A stretch of DNA of 64,000 bases from Edaphobacter lichenicola (GCF_025264645.1 NZ_CP073696.1:2914001-2978000), one strand, 5' to 3'; numbered from the stretch's first letter, positions 17,174 through 26,028 are shown. Notes: generated by a model not told the origin, from the sequence alone. Made by a program: numbers and translations.

Positions 17174-17980
17174 TTGAAAGACTTGATCCCCAAAGCTGGA
17201 AGGGCATGGTCGAAGGTGCGGTGGTCCCTGGCGCAGCGTGGTTTTGCCGGAACGATGAAAACCGCGCTCGTGCGATTGCGGCGAAAGGACACTGCCAGCG
17301 ACGCCAAGCCGCGGCTGCATCCCTTCGATGTGCGATATGGCGTCGATACGAGCGGACTGATCGGCGGTGGCGATCTCCGGACGGGGCACAAAAATGATGT
17401 GTTCAACACCGCTTACTACGGAATGGCCCCCTCGCGCTTTCGCCAGTCCATTGCTGACTGGCTCTCCGACCGAAGCCATGCTGCAGTTGCGGACTGCAGC
17501 TTCATCGATCTGGGATGCGGGAAGGGCCGCGCCATCATGCTGGCCTCGGAGTTTCCGTTTCGACAGGTAATCGGGGTCGAGTTGAATCCTTCGCTCGCAA
17601 CGATCGCCAAAGATAATGTCACAGCGTGGACCGCCGCAGGCCGAGGGATGTGCCCGGTGCAGGTCGTATGTCAGGATGCAACCGAGTTCGTATTTCCCGA
17701 CGGGCCCTGCCTGTTGTATCTGTTCAACCCCTTCGCAGCGCCTGTCGTGAAGCGTCTGATCGAAAGCATCCGCACCGAGTTCGCGACGCGGCCAGGGAAG
17801 CTCGACCTGATTTACTTCAATCCGGAGGCTGGCCATCTTCTGGATACCGACGAGGGCTTCGAATTGCGGTGGACGGGATCGATTCCGATGTCGGACGAGG
17901 ATACTGCGGCCGACTATGTGGCCTCCGCTGACGACCTCTGTAGCTTCTACCGCTGGGTGGGAAGCCGACAGAATGGATGA
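17174..17980 (+). CDS. Class I SAM-dependent methyltransferase
   Basis: A 268-residue protein with motif I FIDLGCGKGRAIMLASEF, followed by VIGVELNPSLA (acidic end of strand 2), CQDATEF and LLYLFNPF at motif IV/post-IV, a common bacterial class I methyltransferase of unknown substrate. The start is uncertain: TTG at 17174 gives full length but has no clear ribosome binding site, and ATG at 17255 would remove 27 basic residues and still leave the domain intact. It follows the GNAT-fold gene and may be cotranscribed. Confidence 0.75.
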   Translation: MKDLIPKAGRAWSKVRWSLAQRGFAGTMKTALVRLRRKDTASDAKPRLHPFDVRYGVDTSGLIGGGDLRTGHKNDVFNTAYYGMAPSRFRQSIADWLSDRSHAAVADCSFIDLGCGKGRAIMLASEFPFRQVIGVELNPSLATIAKDNVTAWTAAGRGMCPVQVVCQDATEFVFPDGPCLLYLFNPFAAPVVKRLIESIRTEFATRPGKLDLIYFNPEAGHLLDTDEGFELRWTGSIPMSDEDTAADYVASADDLCSFYRWVGSRQNG

Positions 17981-18163
17981 TGACTTGCCAGCTAGTAACT
18001 GTTTCACTAATGCTGGGCGCGGTTCCAAGCTGCCCTGGGGTTCAAGTAAGAGTTCAGGTCTTCGCCGGTAACTGACTCTGGATGAACCTGCGCTGGTACC
18101 GGACTCGACGATCCCCTAAGATAGTCATTGACCAAGTCTTTGCGGGTGTTTACTTTGTGGCTA

Positions 18164-18577
18164 ATGGCTGACATGCAAACTATCCCTGTTGATGTGGCGA
18201 ACGAGTCAATTGAGGCTCTTTCAATTTCGATGAATATTGGCACGACGATACGCGGATACCGCCTGCAAAAAGGCATGTCGCAGGGCGACATCGAGAAGCG
18301 CACCGGTCTGTTGCGCTGCTACCTTTCGCGGGTGGAGAACGGCCACACGGTGCCGTCGCTCGAGACCTTGCAGAAGATTGCGCGGGCGCTGGATCTCCAA
18401 CTCTCCGAGTTCTTCGCCGAGGAGACCATTGCGAAGGAGATGTCGGGGCTGAATCTCGGCGAAGATGAGATCCGGTTCCTGACGCAGGTGCAGCGGTACT
18501 CGGCGCACCTGTCAGAGAGCGACCGAAGGCTGCTGCTGGCGATGGTGCGTAAGTTTGCTCAGACGACTCTCACTTAG
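18164..18577 (+). CDS. XRE-family helix-turn-helix regulator
   Basis: A protein of about 137 residues whose HTH is typical of the Cro/CI family: IRGYRLQKGMSQGDIEKRTG, then CYLSRVENGHTVPSLETLQKIARAL. A C-terminal helical part (about 95-135) ends with ESDRRLLLAMVRKFA. Candidate starts are ATG at 18164, 18173 and 18230; 18230 puts the HTH at the N-terminus as in many relatives but has no close ribosome binding site. Targets are unknown. It precedes the GAF protein gene by 86 nt. Confidence 0.78.
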   Translation: MADMQTIPVDVANESIEALSISMNIGTTIRGYRLQKGMSQGDIEKRTGLLRCYLSRVENGHTVPSLETLQKIARALDLQLSEFFAEETIAKEMSGLNLGEDEIRFLTQVQRYSAHLSESDRRLLLAMVRKFAQTTLT

Positions 18578-18663
18578 AACAGGCCATCTGTCGACTCTTA
18601 AGCTGTGTTGCAGCGCACGACGAGGGGTGTTTCTCTCCTCGACTCAACCCGGAGGATCGACTG

Positions 18664-19131
18664 GTGCCGGATACCAAACTTCTCGACAGGCTGAGAGCTA
18701 TCGTCGCTCAGGACTTGGACCGTCCCGTCACGGCGAAGTACATCGCCGATGCGATTCGAGCTGCGGGACCGTATCGCTGGGTGGGGCTGTATGACGTGGA
18801 CTATCGTCGCGGCATGGTCATGAACATTGCATGGAGCGGGTACAGCGCACCAGCCAGTCCAGGATTTCCCACGACCGAAGGCATCACTTCAAGAGCGATC
18901 GCTGAAGGAAGAACCATTAATGTGGGAGATGTGGCCAAGGACACAGGCTATCTGACTGTGTTCGATAGCACCAAATCAGAGATTATTGTCCCGGTTCTGG
19001 ACCGCGATGATCGAGCGATCGGCACTTTGGATGTAGAAAGCGAGCATCTGAATGCATTTGACGCGGAATCTCAGGCGCTGCTCGAAGAGTGCTCCCATCT
19101 GCTCGAAGATTTTTGGACGAACGCCGAATAA
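18664..19131 (+). CDS. GAF-domain protein, fRMsr-like but without its cysteines
   Basis: A 155-residue single-GAF protein. The layout WVGLYDVDY, then GITSRAIAEGRTINVGDVA, then SEIIVPVLDRDDRAIGTLDVES and FDAES follows free methionine-R-sulfoxide reductase. However, the catalytic cysteines of fRMsr are replaced, and the only Cys is near the C-terminus (EECSHLL). It is more likely a small-molecule sensor than the reductase. GTG start at 18664 with GGAGG at 18651-18655, 8 nt upstream, is convincing. Ligand unknown. Confidence 0.72.
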   Translation: MPDTKLLDRLRAIVAQDLDRPVTAKYIADAIRAAGPYRWVGLYDVDYRRGMVMNIAWSGYSAPASPGFPTTEGITSRAIAEGRTINVGDVAKDTGYLTVFDSTKSEIIVPVLDRDDRAIGTLDVESEHLNAFDAESQALLEECSHLLEDFWTNAE

Positions 19132-19254
19132 GCCCGGAATAGAGACGCGATAACTTAGATCATCTCCGCTCCAATAAAGCTCTGGCGGGTGTCGGGAATT
19201 ATTTACATCTACGTGTCCAGCTAAAATGCCACCGGCGGAATGAACTTCGAACAG

Positions 19255-20082
19255 CTACCGCAGCTTCGTGATGAAGTAGGCAAAGAGAACAAGCGCAAAA
19301 GCAGCAGCAGCGAAGGTGAGCTTCTGTCGCGCGAGGTACCGGGTACGGCCGGAGGTCATCCGCGGAACCAGCGGAACGCCCAACGCCAGTCCGCTGAGAA
19401 ATCCGCCAATGTGCGCATGGTTGTCGATACGAACGATACTGGTGAAGTTGGCGCCGATGCCGATGATCAGGTTCAAAACCGCGAACTGGATGACCGAACG
19501 GCGAAGACGGTTCAGCTCGAAGGCCGGGATCGGAAGCTTTTTGTTCGAGAGCAGCACGATCAGGATGCCGGCGATCCCGAAGACCGCACCGGAGGCGCCG
19601 GCGCCGACCGACTCGTAACTTTGATGCCACACGCTCGAGAAGAGGCCGAGCAGGTTGCCGGCGATGCCCGTGATCACATAGACCGCGACCAGGCCGAATG
19701 GGCCAAGCAGCGGTTCGCCAAGCAGACCGAGGTTCCACAGACACCACATGTTGGTCGCGATATGGAGCAGCCCAACATGGACAAAGGTCGCGGTGAGCAG
19801 ACGGTACCACTGACCGTGCAAAATCCGCTCCGCGTTGGTCGCGCCGAAGTAAAGGAGTTGGTCTCGCGTTGGACTACTGGGAGACACGCCATGAAAAACC
19901 ATGTAGCAGAAGACGAGGATATTGATTCCGAGCAGGATGTAGGTACCTGGGGTGGCCAGGATGTTCCATCCGCGCTCGCGGGAGTTGGGACGGTCGACCT
20001 CGCGCTCGTAGTCAGGGATAGGCGCAGCGCTGCCGGGGTGCGGTGGAAGAACTTCGCCTTGAGATGGAGGGGAGGAGGACAT
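19255..20082 (-). CDS. Rhomboid-family intramembrane serine protease
   Basis: A 275-residue membrane protein with a soluble N-terminus of about 40 residues and about 6-7 membrane segments. The catalytic serine lies in GAGASGAVFG (S164) and the histidine in NHAHIGGFLSG (H224). The TM2 motif HIATNMW supplies H107 and N111 of the oxyanion site. Rhomboids cut type I membrane proteins within the bilayer. Length and residue set point to an active enzyme. It stands alone between convergent GAF gene and the next minus-strand gene; the substrate is unknown. Confidence 0.9.
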   Translation of the reverse strand: MSSSPPSQGEVLPPHPGSAAPIPDYEREVDRPNSRERGWNILATPGTYILLGINILVFCYMVFHGVSPSSPTRDQLLYFGATNAERILHGQWYRLLTATFVHVGLLHIATNMWCLWNLGLLGEPLLGPFGLVAVYVITGIAGNLLGLFSSVWHQSYESVGAGASGAVFGIAGILIVLLSNKKLPIPAFELNRLRRSVIQFAVLNLIIGIGANFTSIVRIDNHAHIGGFLSGLALGVPLVPRMTSGRTRYLARQKLTFAAAAFALVLFAYFITKLR

Positions 20083-20221
20083 TGTTGTTCTTCTACGCTA
20101 TCAAAAGCAGGGAAATCGTGGCGCCTCTTAGCGAGAAGTAAGCAATAAAAGAGTTGTGACGATTAAAAAGTCGAGCCACAGCTACCAATACCACTCGTAG
20201 CCGTGCATGAATCCCCGACAA

Positions 20222-20713
20222 TCAGGCTGCATTTTTAGTAAAGCGGTCGCGGAGATCAGCGGGGATACGCTCCTGCACAATGCTGCCGATAAAACCGGGA
20301 AGCGGCGTCGCGACCGCAACCAGAACCCAGAGAAGGGTCGAGAAAACAAGGCCGGCGATCGCTACTGCTTCGAGTGAGATAGCAACAGCGTGAGCCTGAT
20401 TCAGGTGAAGCCGTACGGTGTTGATGTGGGTGGCGAGCTCAACCCTGCGAATGACGACAGCAGCCAGCAGAAAGGCGACGATTGAGAGCGTGCTGACACT
20501 AATCAGGAGAACGTCGATGGTGCGGGCGATGCGCTGGCGGCGGCGGCAATGGCTGCAATCGGAGAGATGCTGGTCGTAGTCGGTACGCATCGCTGGCGAT
20601 AAGCCCGAGATGTCATACCGCCAACCGGAGAGAATGTCTCCTACCACCTGATCAATACATGCGGTGGAGTTGCTTCTTCGATTCGTCGGAAAGGCTAACG
20701 CTGTTTTTTTCAT
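20222..20713 (-). CDS. Small membrane protein with HxxxCxxC motif, unknown function
   Basis: A 163-residue protein. Residues 46-56 carry H49-x3-C53-x2-C56, the zinc-binding arrangement of anti-sigma factor (ZAS) domains. Two to three hydrophobic segments follow (about 67-87, 108-135). No sigma factor gene is adjacent, and the two flanking genes are unrelated. It could be an orphan anti-sigma-like protein or a metal-binding membrane protein. No family was recognised beyond the motif. Confidence 0.55.
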   Translation of the reverse strand: MKKTALAFPTNRRSNSTACIDQVVGDILSGWRYDISGLSPAMRTDYDQHLSDCSHCRRRQRIARTIDVLLISVSTLSIVAFLLAAVVIRRVELATHINTVRLHLNQAHAVAISLEAVAIAGLVFSTLLWVLVAVATPLPGFIGSIVQERIPADLRDRFTKNAA

Positions 20714-20829
20714 TAGTTTATAGTCACCATTCTATCTTGTTTGATACTGCCAAGAAAAGAAAGGATTCATAGAAGAGTAACGATTTGGACACTAGAATTA
20801 ACTTACTTCAAGTCAATAGCTTACACAAT

Positions 20830-21891
20830 CTACAGAGCTATCGGATCGAGCGGAATCGACTGTCCGGCGAGCAAAATTCGGTTACCGAGCAGAGTGGGGT
20901 GGTTACCAAGGGCTCTTTCAGCAGAGAGGCGAGCAAGTTCAGGCGCATTGTTGGACTCGGAGAGGTGGCCGAGGATGATCCAGGATGCCCCTCCGTCGTA
21001 GTCCTTTTCGAGCCACTCCGCAGTGGCGTCATTGGAGAGATGACCGACGCGCGACAAAACCCGCTGTTTAACCGACCAGGGGTAAGGACCGTCGCGAAGC
21101 ATCTCGAGGTCGTGGTTGGATTCAAGGAGAAGGACATCGATGCGCTTCAGTGCCGCCTTGACGTTGGGCGGCATATAGCCGAGGTCGGTCGCCAGCGCCA
21201 TTCGTATGCCCTCGGACTCGAAGACGAAGCCGCAGGGGTCAGCGGCATCATGCGGAATGGTAAACGGGGTAATCTCGATGTCGCCAATTGAAAACTGAGT
21301 GCCGGAGTGAAAGTACTCGACGGCTGGAAGCTGCGTCGGGTCGGACCTCTGCGCAACAGGTTCGGCTGCCTGCGCTTCGGGGCCGCAAAGATCCTCTTCA
21401 TCGGGATCGACGGGAAGCTCGAGGGTGGCGTTCGGATCGTCGGAGCGATTCAGCGCGGCTGCCTCGGCAGAGATGCTGGCGATGGCCTCGGCCTGCGCAG
21501 CAATCTGGGAGGCCAGGGCAGCAGCCGTGGGGCCCGCAGCGATCGTAGCGGCACGAGCCTCTTTTTCGCGCTGCACATGATCGAGCCACTTCGCGTAGGT
21601 CATCGTCGTGCGCGGGGTCAGCATGCGAACCCAGGCGCGGTGGGTCGGTTCCGTGAAGAACACAGGAATCTTGAGGCGGCGCGCCAGCACGGAGAGCCCG
21701 GCGATGTGATCCTGATGCTCGTGCGTGATGAGGATCGCGTCGAGCTTACCAGGATCTTCTCCGGCGATAGCCATGCGCTTCAGAAGTTCGCGGCAGGAAA
21801 GCCCAGCGTCCACCAGAACGCGAGTGCGAGAGCTGGAGATGACGGTGCTATTGCCTTTGGAGCCGGAGGCGAGCACTGTCATACGCATCAT
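20830..21891 (-). CDS. MBL-fold metallo-hydrolase, YycJ/WalJ-like, with a large insertion
   Basis: A 353-residue metallo-beta-lactamase-fold hydrolase. The N-terminus VLASGSKGNSTVI and the metal motif THEHQDH (H57, H59, D61, H62) match the YycJ/WalJ group, whose members act as exonuclease-like or phosphodiesterase-like enzymes. Later motifs FTIPHDA, LATDLGYMP and ILGHLSESNN supply the other ligands. The usual length is about 260; the extra about 85 residues at 105-190 are Ala/Glu/Asp-rich and probably a flexible insertion. It is last in a minus-strand run with fatty-acid-type genes, which may be coincidental. Confidence 0.8.
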   Translation of the reverse strand: MMRMTVLASGSKGNSTVISSSRTRVLVDAGLSCRELLKRMAIAGEDPGKLDAILITHEHQDHIAGLSVLARRLKIPVFFTEPTHRAWVRMLTPRTTMTYAKWLDHVQREKEARAATIAAGPTAAALASQIAAQAEAIASISAEAAALNRSDDPNATLELPVDPDEEDLCGPEAQAAEPVAQRSDPTQLPAVEYFHSGTQFSIGDIEITPFTIPHDAADPCGFVFESEGIRMALATDLGYMPPNVKAALKRIDVLLLESNHDLEMLRDGPYPWSVKQRVLSRVGHLSNDATAEWLEKDYDGGASWIILGHLSESNNAPELARLSAERALGNHPTLLGNRILLAGQSIPLDPIAL

Positions 21892-21961
21892 TCGGTAAGG
21901 ATACGCCGATTGGTTGTGGGTATGTAGGCGACGTAACTAAGTTGATTCCTCGTGCCATCGA

Positions 21962-22201
21962 TTAAGATCCGAGGCGGTGCACGGCAGCGATGTCCGCTAA
22001 CAGTGTCGAGTGGCCGCCGCTTCCGAGCGGGACGAATCTGCCATCGGCATCGGGCTCGACCTTGAGGTAGAAGACGTCAGGGGTCTCCTCACCCTCAAAG
22101 ACGAAGAGAATCTGGGCGAGAAACCGCTCGCCCTCAGTGGTCTCCAGCGTGACGACCATGTCGATGCTTGATTTGAGCAGAGCAAGGTGCTCGTCGGTCA
22201 T
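21962..22201 (-). CDS. Small conserved hypothetical protein (79 aa)
   Basis: A 79-residue acidic soluble protein of mixed alpha/beta character (DMVVTLETTEGERFLAQILFVF, then VFYLKVEPDADG, then ADIAAVHRL). The ATG has AGGA upstream at good spacing. It lies 15 nt after the MaoC gene and before the MBL gene on the same strand, so it is likely translated. No family or function was recognised. Confidence 0.6.
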   Translation of the reverse strand: MTDEHLALLKSSIDMVVTLETTEGERFLAQILFVFEGEETPDVFYLKVEPDADGRFVPLGSGGHSTLLADIAAVHRLGS

Positions 22202-22216
22202 ATGCGTTCCTGCTTC

Positions 22217-22672
22217 TTAGGCCTTCGGTTTTACCGGCGCCAGGAAGTTGACGGTCGAACGCATGACCACCTGGTCGCGCTGATTGTAGGCCAGCGTTCG
22301 CGTGCGAACCACACCGTACTCTTTCCGGGAGTTGGATTGGCGCACACCGACAACCTCGATCTCGGTGCGAAGCGAATCACCAGGCCGGACAGGCTCGGTC
22401 CACCGCATCTCCTCGACGCCCGCGCCGATCATGCCGCCCGCAACCGTGATCGATTGCACGCGCAGACGCATGACGATAGCGGCGGTAAGCCAGCCAGACG
22501 CAGCGAGACCCTTGAAGAAGGAGTTTTCACCGGCAGCTTCATCCAGGTGGAAGGGCTGCGGGTCATATTTGCTGCCGAATTCCTTGATCTCTTCGGCGGT
22601 CACCTTGGCCTGACCGATCGAATGGAACTTCTGGCCAACGTAAAAGTCTTCGAAGTAAAACTCGTGGGGCAT
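22217..22672 (-). CDS. MaoC-like (R)-specific hydratase/dehydratase
   Basis: A 151-residue hot-dog-fold protein. The catalytic hydratase motif region YDPQPFHLDEAAGENSFF holds the Asp/His dyad, followed by GLAASGW and VRPGDSLRTEIEV as in MaoC proteins, which hydrate trans-2-enoyl-CoA. AGGAG lies 5 nt before the ATG. It is encoded 98 nt downstream of 3-hydroxyacyl-CoA dehydrogenase, so both may work in short-chain acyl-CoA interconversion. The precise substrate is unknown. Confidence 0.85.
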   Translation of the reverse strand: MPHEFYFEDFYVGQKFHSIGQAKVTAEEIKEFGSKYDPQPFHLDEAAGENSFFKGLAASGWLTAAIVMRLRVQSITVAGGMIGAGVEEMRWTEPVRPGDSLRTEIEVVGVRQSNSRKEYGVVRTRTLAYNQRDQVVMRSTVNFLAPVKPKA

Positions 22673-22770
22673 GTCTTCTCCTGTTTCTCCATTTAGATGC
22701 TTCTCGCAACTTCAGGCTTCTTCGTCACTTCAGTGTAGGGCCCGGTGGGCTGGTCGTGTCTAGGTCGAGT

Positions 22771-23631
22771 CTACGTCGACGGATATGTGTAGAAGCCGCG
22801 GCCCGATTTGCGGCCCAGCCAGCCCGCGTCGACCATGCGCACCAGCAGCGGACAGGGGTTGTACTTCGGACTTCCAAGGCCTTCGGCGAGGACGCGCATA
22901 ATGTCGGCGCAGACATCGAGGCCGATGAAGTCCGCCAGCGTCAGCGGCCCCATCGGATGCGCCATACCAAGCACGAAGACCTGATCGACAGCCTCAGCAG
23001 TCGCGACGCCCTCCATCACAGAGTAGATGGCCTCGTTGATCAGCGGCATCAGGACGCGATTTGAGATGAAACCGGCAGCGTCGTTGACCTCGACAGGCTT
23101 TTTGCCGAGTTCAACCGAGAGCGCATGGACAGCGTCGAAGGTAGCCTGAGAGGTTTGCAGGCCACGGATCACCTCGACAAGCTGCATCACCGGAACCGGG
23201 TTGAAAAAATGCATGCCGATCACCTTCTCCGGTCGCTTCGTCACCGCGGCGAGCCTGGTGATGGAGATGGAGCTTGTGTTGGACGCGAGGATCGCATCCG
23301 CAGGCAGAATATGGTCGAGGTCGCGAAAGATCTCCGCCTTGATGGCGAACTTTTCGGTCGCCGCTTCGATTGCCAGGCTGCAACTGCCCAGGGCTTCCCG
23401 TTCAAGCGTAGGCTCGATGCGGGCTCTCGCATCGTCCGCCTGCTGCTGAGTCAGTTTATTCTTGGCGACCTCGCGAGCGAGATTCTTCTCAATGGTGGCG
23501 AGGCCGCGGTCGAGTAACGGCTGCTGCAGGTCGTAAAGGATGACGTTGAAGCCGGAGCGGGCACACACATGCGCGATGCCGTTGCCCATCGTGCCGGCGC
23601 CGAGAATTGCAATCGTTTTCGTTTCGGACAT
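22771..23631 (-). CDS. 3-hydroxyacyl-CoA (3-hydroxybutyryl-CoA) dehydrogenase
   Basis: A 286-residue NAD-dependent dehydrogenase. The Rossmann motif ILGAGTMGNGIA, ASNTSSISIT, and the signature IGMHFFNPVPVMQLVEV followed by GFISNRVLMPLINEA match the 3-hydroxybutyryl-CoA dehydrogenase family. It oxidises (S)-3-hydroxyacyl-CoA, or runs in reverse in butanoate metabolism. ATG at 23631 begins the protein at the Rossmann strand; an earlier frame opening at 23748 adds a low-complexity tail and is not used. It is followed by MaoC and preceded by a PP2C gene on the same strand. Confidence 0.92.
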   Translation of the reverse strand: MSETKTIAILGAGTMGNGIAHVCARSGFNVILYDLQQPLLDRGLATIEKNLAREVAKNKLTQQQADDARARIEPTLEREALGSCSLAIEAATEKFAIKAEIFRDLDHILPADAILASNTSSISITRLAAVTKRPEKVIGMHFFNPVPVMQLVEVIRGLQTSQATFDAVHALSVELGKKPVEVNDAAGFISNRVLMPLINEAIYSVMEGVATAEAVDQVFVLGMAHPMGPLTLADFIGLDVCADIMRVLAEGLGSPKYNPCPLLVRMVDAGWLGRKSGRGFYTYPST

Positions 23632-23683
23632 AAGCGGGTTTCGGACGACTTTCGAGTGTAGCAGTTTGCCGGATGATGGAGAA

Positions 23684-24538
23684 TCACACGCGGCTGATGT
23701 CTGGTGCGACGGCGACCAGCAGCACGGTGATGTTGTCATTGCCTCCATTACGGTTTGCAGCCGTAATCAGCGCTTCGCACGCAGTGGTCAGCGCCGCGGT
23801 TGACAGCGATTTGGGAATCGCCGCAAGTATCTCCACAATCTCTCCGTCGGTGACCTCGTGGGTCAGTCCATCGGAGGCAAGCAGATACAAATCGTTCGGC
23901 CGTGGGTGGTGGCTTTGAATCTCCGGCTCAACCGTGGCCTGTGAGCCAATGGCGCGCGTGATCAGGTTCCGCATGGGCGACTCTGCGGCCTGCTCCTGGG
24001 TGATCTGTCCGGCACGCACCTGTTCTTCGACGAGGGAATGGTCGGAAGTAAGCTGCTCCAGTCTGCTTCGGCGATAACGGTAGCAGCGGCTGTCGCCCAC
24101 GTGGCCAAGCCAGAGCGTCGGAGGGTCGGTAACGCGAGAGTTGGTGTGGTTCGTCGGAGAGCGGCCAGGCGCGGAGGGCCTCCCGTTGCTTCCCTTCACA
24201 AGAGGAGCGTGCAGCAGACCTACCAGTGTCGTTCCCATCCCGGCGAACTGCCGTGATTGCCTGGACTGCTGGTAGACAGCGTGATTCGCCGCCTGAATTG
24301 CAGCGCTGAGACGAGCCTGCGGCTTCGGTTGCGCTTCGCCGTGCGGCGGGGAGCTTAGGACAGCGAGAAAGGTATCGGCGGCAAGGTTGCTGGCGATCTC
24401 GCCCGCCGCCGCTCCGCCCATGCCATCGCAGACCACAAACGCCCCAATCTCAGGTGCGGCGGCGCACGTATCTTCGTTGCCATGGCGTACACGACCGCGG
24501 TGGGTAAGCATGGCGTAGATAAGGTGGTTCGCCGACAT
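23684..24538 (-). CDS. PP2C-family protein phosphatase (Stp1-like)
   Basis: A 284-residue Ser/Thr phosphatase of the PPM family. Motifs in order: RHGNEDT, VVCDGMGGAAAGE, GMGTTLVGLL, LGHVGDSRCYRYR, LTSDHSLVEEQV, RAIGS, LLASDGL and GGNDNITVLLV. They give the metal-binding aspartates of an active enzyme. An insertion of about 30 residues rich in Ser/Pro/Asn follows the central core. ATG at 24538 is preferred to GTG at 24574, which adds 12 residues. Its partner kinase is not in the window. The gene starts about 90 nt from the divergent DNA methyltransferase gene. Confidence 0.9.
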   Translation of the reverse strand: MSANHLIYAMLTHRGRVRHGNEDTCAAAPEIGAFVVCDGMGGAAAGEIASNLAADTFLAVLSSPPHGEAQPKPQARLSAAIQAANHAVYQQSRQSRQFAGMGTTLVGLLHAPLVKGSNGRPSAPGRSPTNHTNSRVTDPPTLWLGHVGDSRCYRYRRSRLEQLTSDHSLVEEQVRAGQITQEQAAESPMRNLITRAIGSQATVEPEIQSHHPRPNDLYLLASDGLTHEVTDGEIVEILAAIPKSLSTAALTTACEALITAANRNGGNDNITVLLVAVAPDISRV

Positions 24539-24629
24539 GATCCTTGAGGTTACAGCCCGAAGAGAAAGATACACGCTGACGCCTCAGAGTCAAAGGGTAC
24601 GTTAGTGTTAGGAGCTGGAGATACGTGGA

Positions 24630-25529
24630 ATGAACCGGATCGTACATGGGGACAACCTCAACGTTTTGCACCGCATGGAGGCGGAATCGATTGAACTGAT
24701 CTATGTCGATCCGCCGTTCAATACCGGTAAGCGGCAAAGCCGAAAGCAGATGAAGACCGTTCGCGATGAAGCTGGCGACCGAGTCGGTTTTGGTGGGCGA
24801 CGCTACCGCACGGAGGTGTTGGCGCAGCAGCCGGCTGGAGCAGGCTACGGAGACAGCTTCGACGACTTCCTGGGATTTCTGCGGCCGCGCTTGCAGCAAG
24901 CCCATCGCGTGCTCCGCCCCACCGGCTCTCTGTTCTTTCACATCGACTATCGCGAGGTGCACTACTGCAAGGTGATGCTCGATGAAATCTTCGGCCGGGA
25001 GTGCTTCCAGAACGAGATCATCTGGGCCTATGACTATGGCGCCCGCGCCACCAAACGATGGCCGGCCAAGCACGACAACATCCTCTGGTACACGAAAGAC
25101 CCGAAGCGATATACCTTCAACCTCAACGAGAGCGATCGAATACCCTACATGGCCCCCGGACTCGTCGGCGCGGAAAAGGCAGCGCGTGGCAAGACACCGA
25201 CCGATGTGTGGTGGCACACCATCGTCTCGCCAACCGGCAAGGAGAAGACCGGATACGCCACGCAGAAACCGCTGGGAATTCTCGAACGCATCGTGCGGGT
25301 GCACTCGAATCCCGGGGAGACGGTGCTGGATTTTTTTGCAGGCAGCGGAACGACCGGCGTGGCCGCAGCCCGGCATGGCCGCAGCTTCGTGATGGTGGAT
25401 GAGAGTGCGGCAGCAGTTGCCGTGATGGAGAAGCGGCTTGCGCAATTCCTCACCCGGCAAGAGCTCGTACCTCGCGCCAAAGGCAAAAAAACTAGCCGCG
25501 CGCCTGCTTCTCGGCGAAGTCACCAATGA
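24630..25529 (+). CDS. Solitary beta-class DNA methyltransferase
   Basis: A 299-residue DNA N6-adenine or N4-cytosine methyltransferase. The catalytic motif IV DPPFNTGK (about 26-33) precedes the SAM-binding motif I VLDFFAGSGTTGVAA near residue 230, which is the beta-class order. TQKPLGILERIV (motif X) lies before motif I. No restriction endonuclease or specificity subunit gene is nearby, so it is probably an orphan regulator or housekeeping methylase. The C-terminal 10-15 residues are basic and overlap, tail to tail, the end of the next gene by 38 nt. The recognition site is unknown. Confidence 0.88.
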   Translation: MNRIVHGDNLNVLHRMEAESIELIYVDPPFNTGKRQSRKQMKTVRDEAGDRVGFGGRRYRTEVLAQQPAGAGYGDSFDDFLGFLRPRLQQAHRVLRPTGSLFFHIDYREVHYCKVMLDEIFGRECFQNEIIWAYDYGARATKRWPAKHDNILWYTKDPKRYTFNLNESDRIPYMAPGLVGAEKAARGKTPTDVWWHTIVSPTGKEKTGYATQKPLGILERIVRVHSNPGETVLDFFAGSGTTGVAAARHGRSFVMVDESAAAVAVMEKRLAQFLTRQELVPRAKGKKTSRAPASRRSHQ

Positions 25530-26028
25530 CCGGGAGCTTGTACCACTCGCCTTTGGCGGCCTTCAAAATAATAAAGAGCCAGACAAGAAAGAGTCCTGCT
25601 CCGATGGCGAGATGAACCAGACCGAACAGGAAGACAATCCCCGGAATGAAGTGCATTCCAATCTCCATGATGGTAATGACCATCTGGATGAGAAACGCCA
25701 CGACGCCAAGCCCGATCGACTGCCAGGCATGGAAGCGAACCAACGGCATCTTGTTGTAAGGCTCAAGCACAAGGAAGACGATCGCTGGAATAATGGTGAG
25801 ATAAGCAATCGCAGCAGCACCGTTTTCAGAGAGGCCAGCGCCGGTAGCCGAGGGTGGCCCAGCAGCATACGCAGGTGGAACCGTGGAGTAGGCAGGCGGC
25901 GCATTCGTGTAGTTTGGCGGTGGCGGAACGCCTGCGCCTGCTGCTCCACCTGATGCAAGAGGCGCGCCACATTGATTGCAGAAGGCGCTCTGAGGCGAGA
26001 CTTCGGTGTGGCAGGCGGGACACTGCAT
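25492..26028 (-). CDS. Zinc-ribbon plus membrane domain (DUF4870-like) protein
   Basis: A 178-residue protein. The N-terminus has a zinc ribbon C-x2-C...C-x2-C (CPACHTEV, then CNQCGAPL), then a Pro/Tyr/Ala-rich linker (about 30-65), then three to four membrane segments with NKMPLVRFHAWQSI, a pattern of DUF4870/TM2-like membrane proteins. Function is unknown. It is convergent with the DNA methyltransferase gene and overlaps its last 38 nt. Confidence 0.75.
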   Translation of the reverse strand: MQCPACHTEVSPQSAFCNQCGAPLASGGAAGAGVPPPPNYTNAPPAYSTVPPAYAAGPPSATGAGLSENGAAAIAYLTIIPAIVFLVLEPYNKMPLVRFHAWQSIGLGVVAFLIQMVITIMEIGMHFIPGIVFLFGLVHLAIGAGLFLVWLFIILKAAKGEWYKLPVIGDFAEKQARG

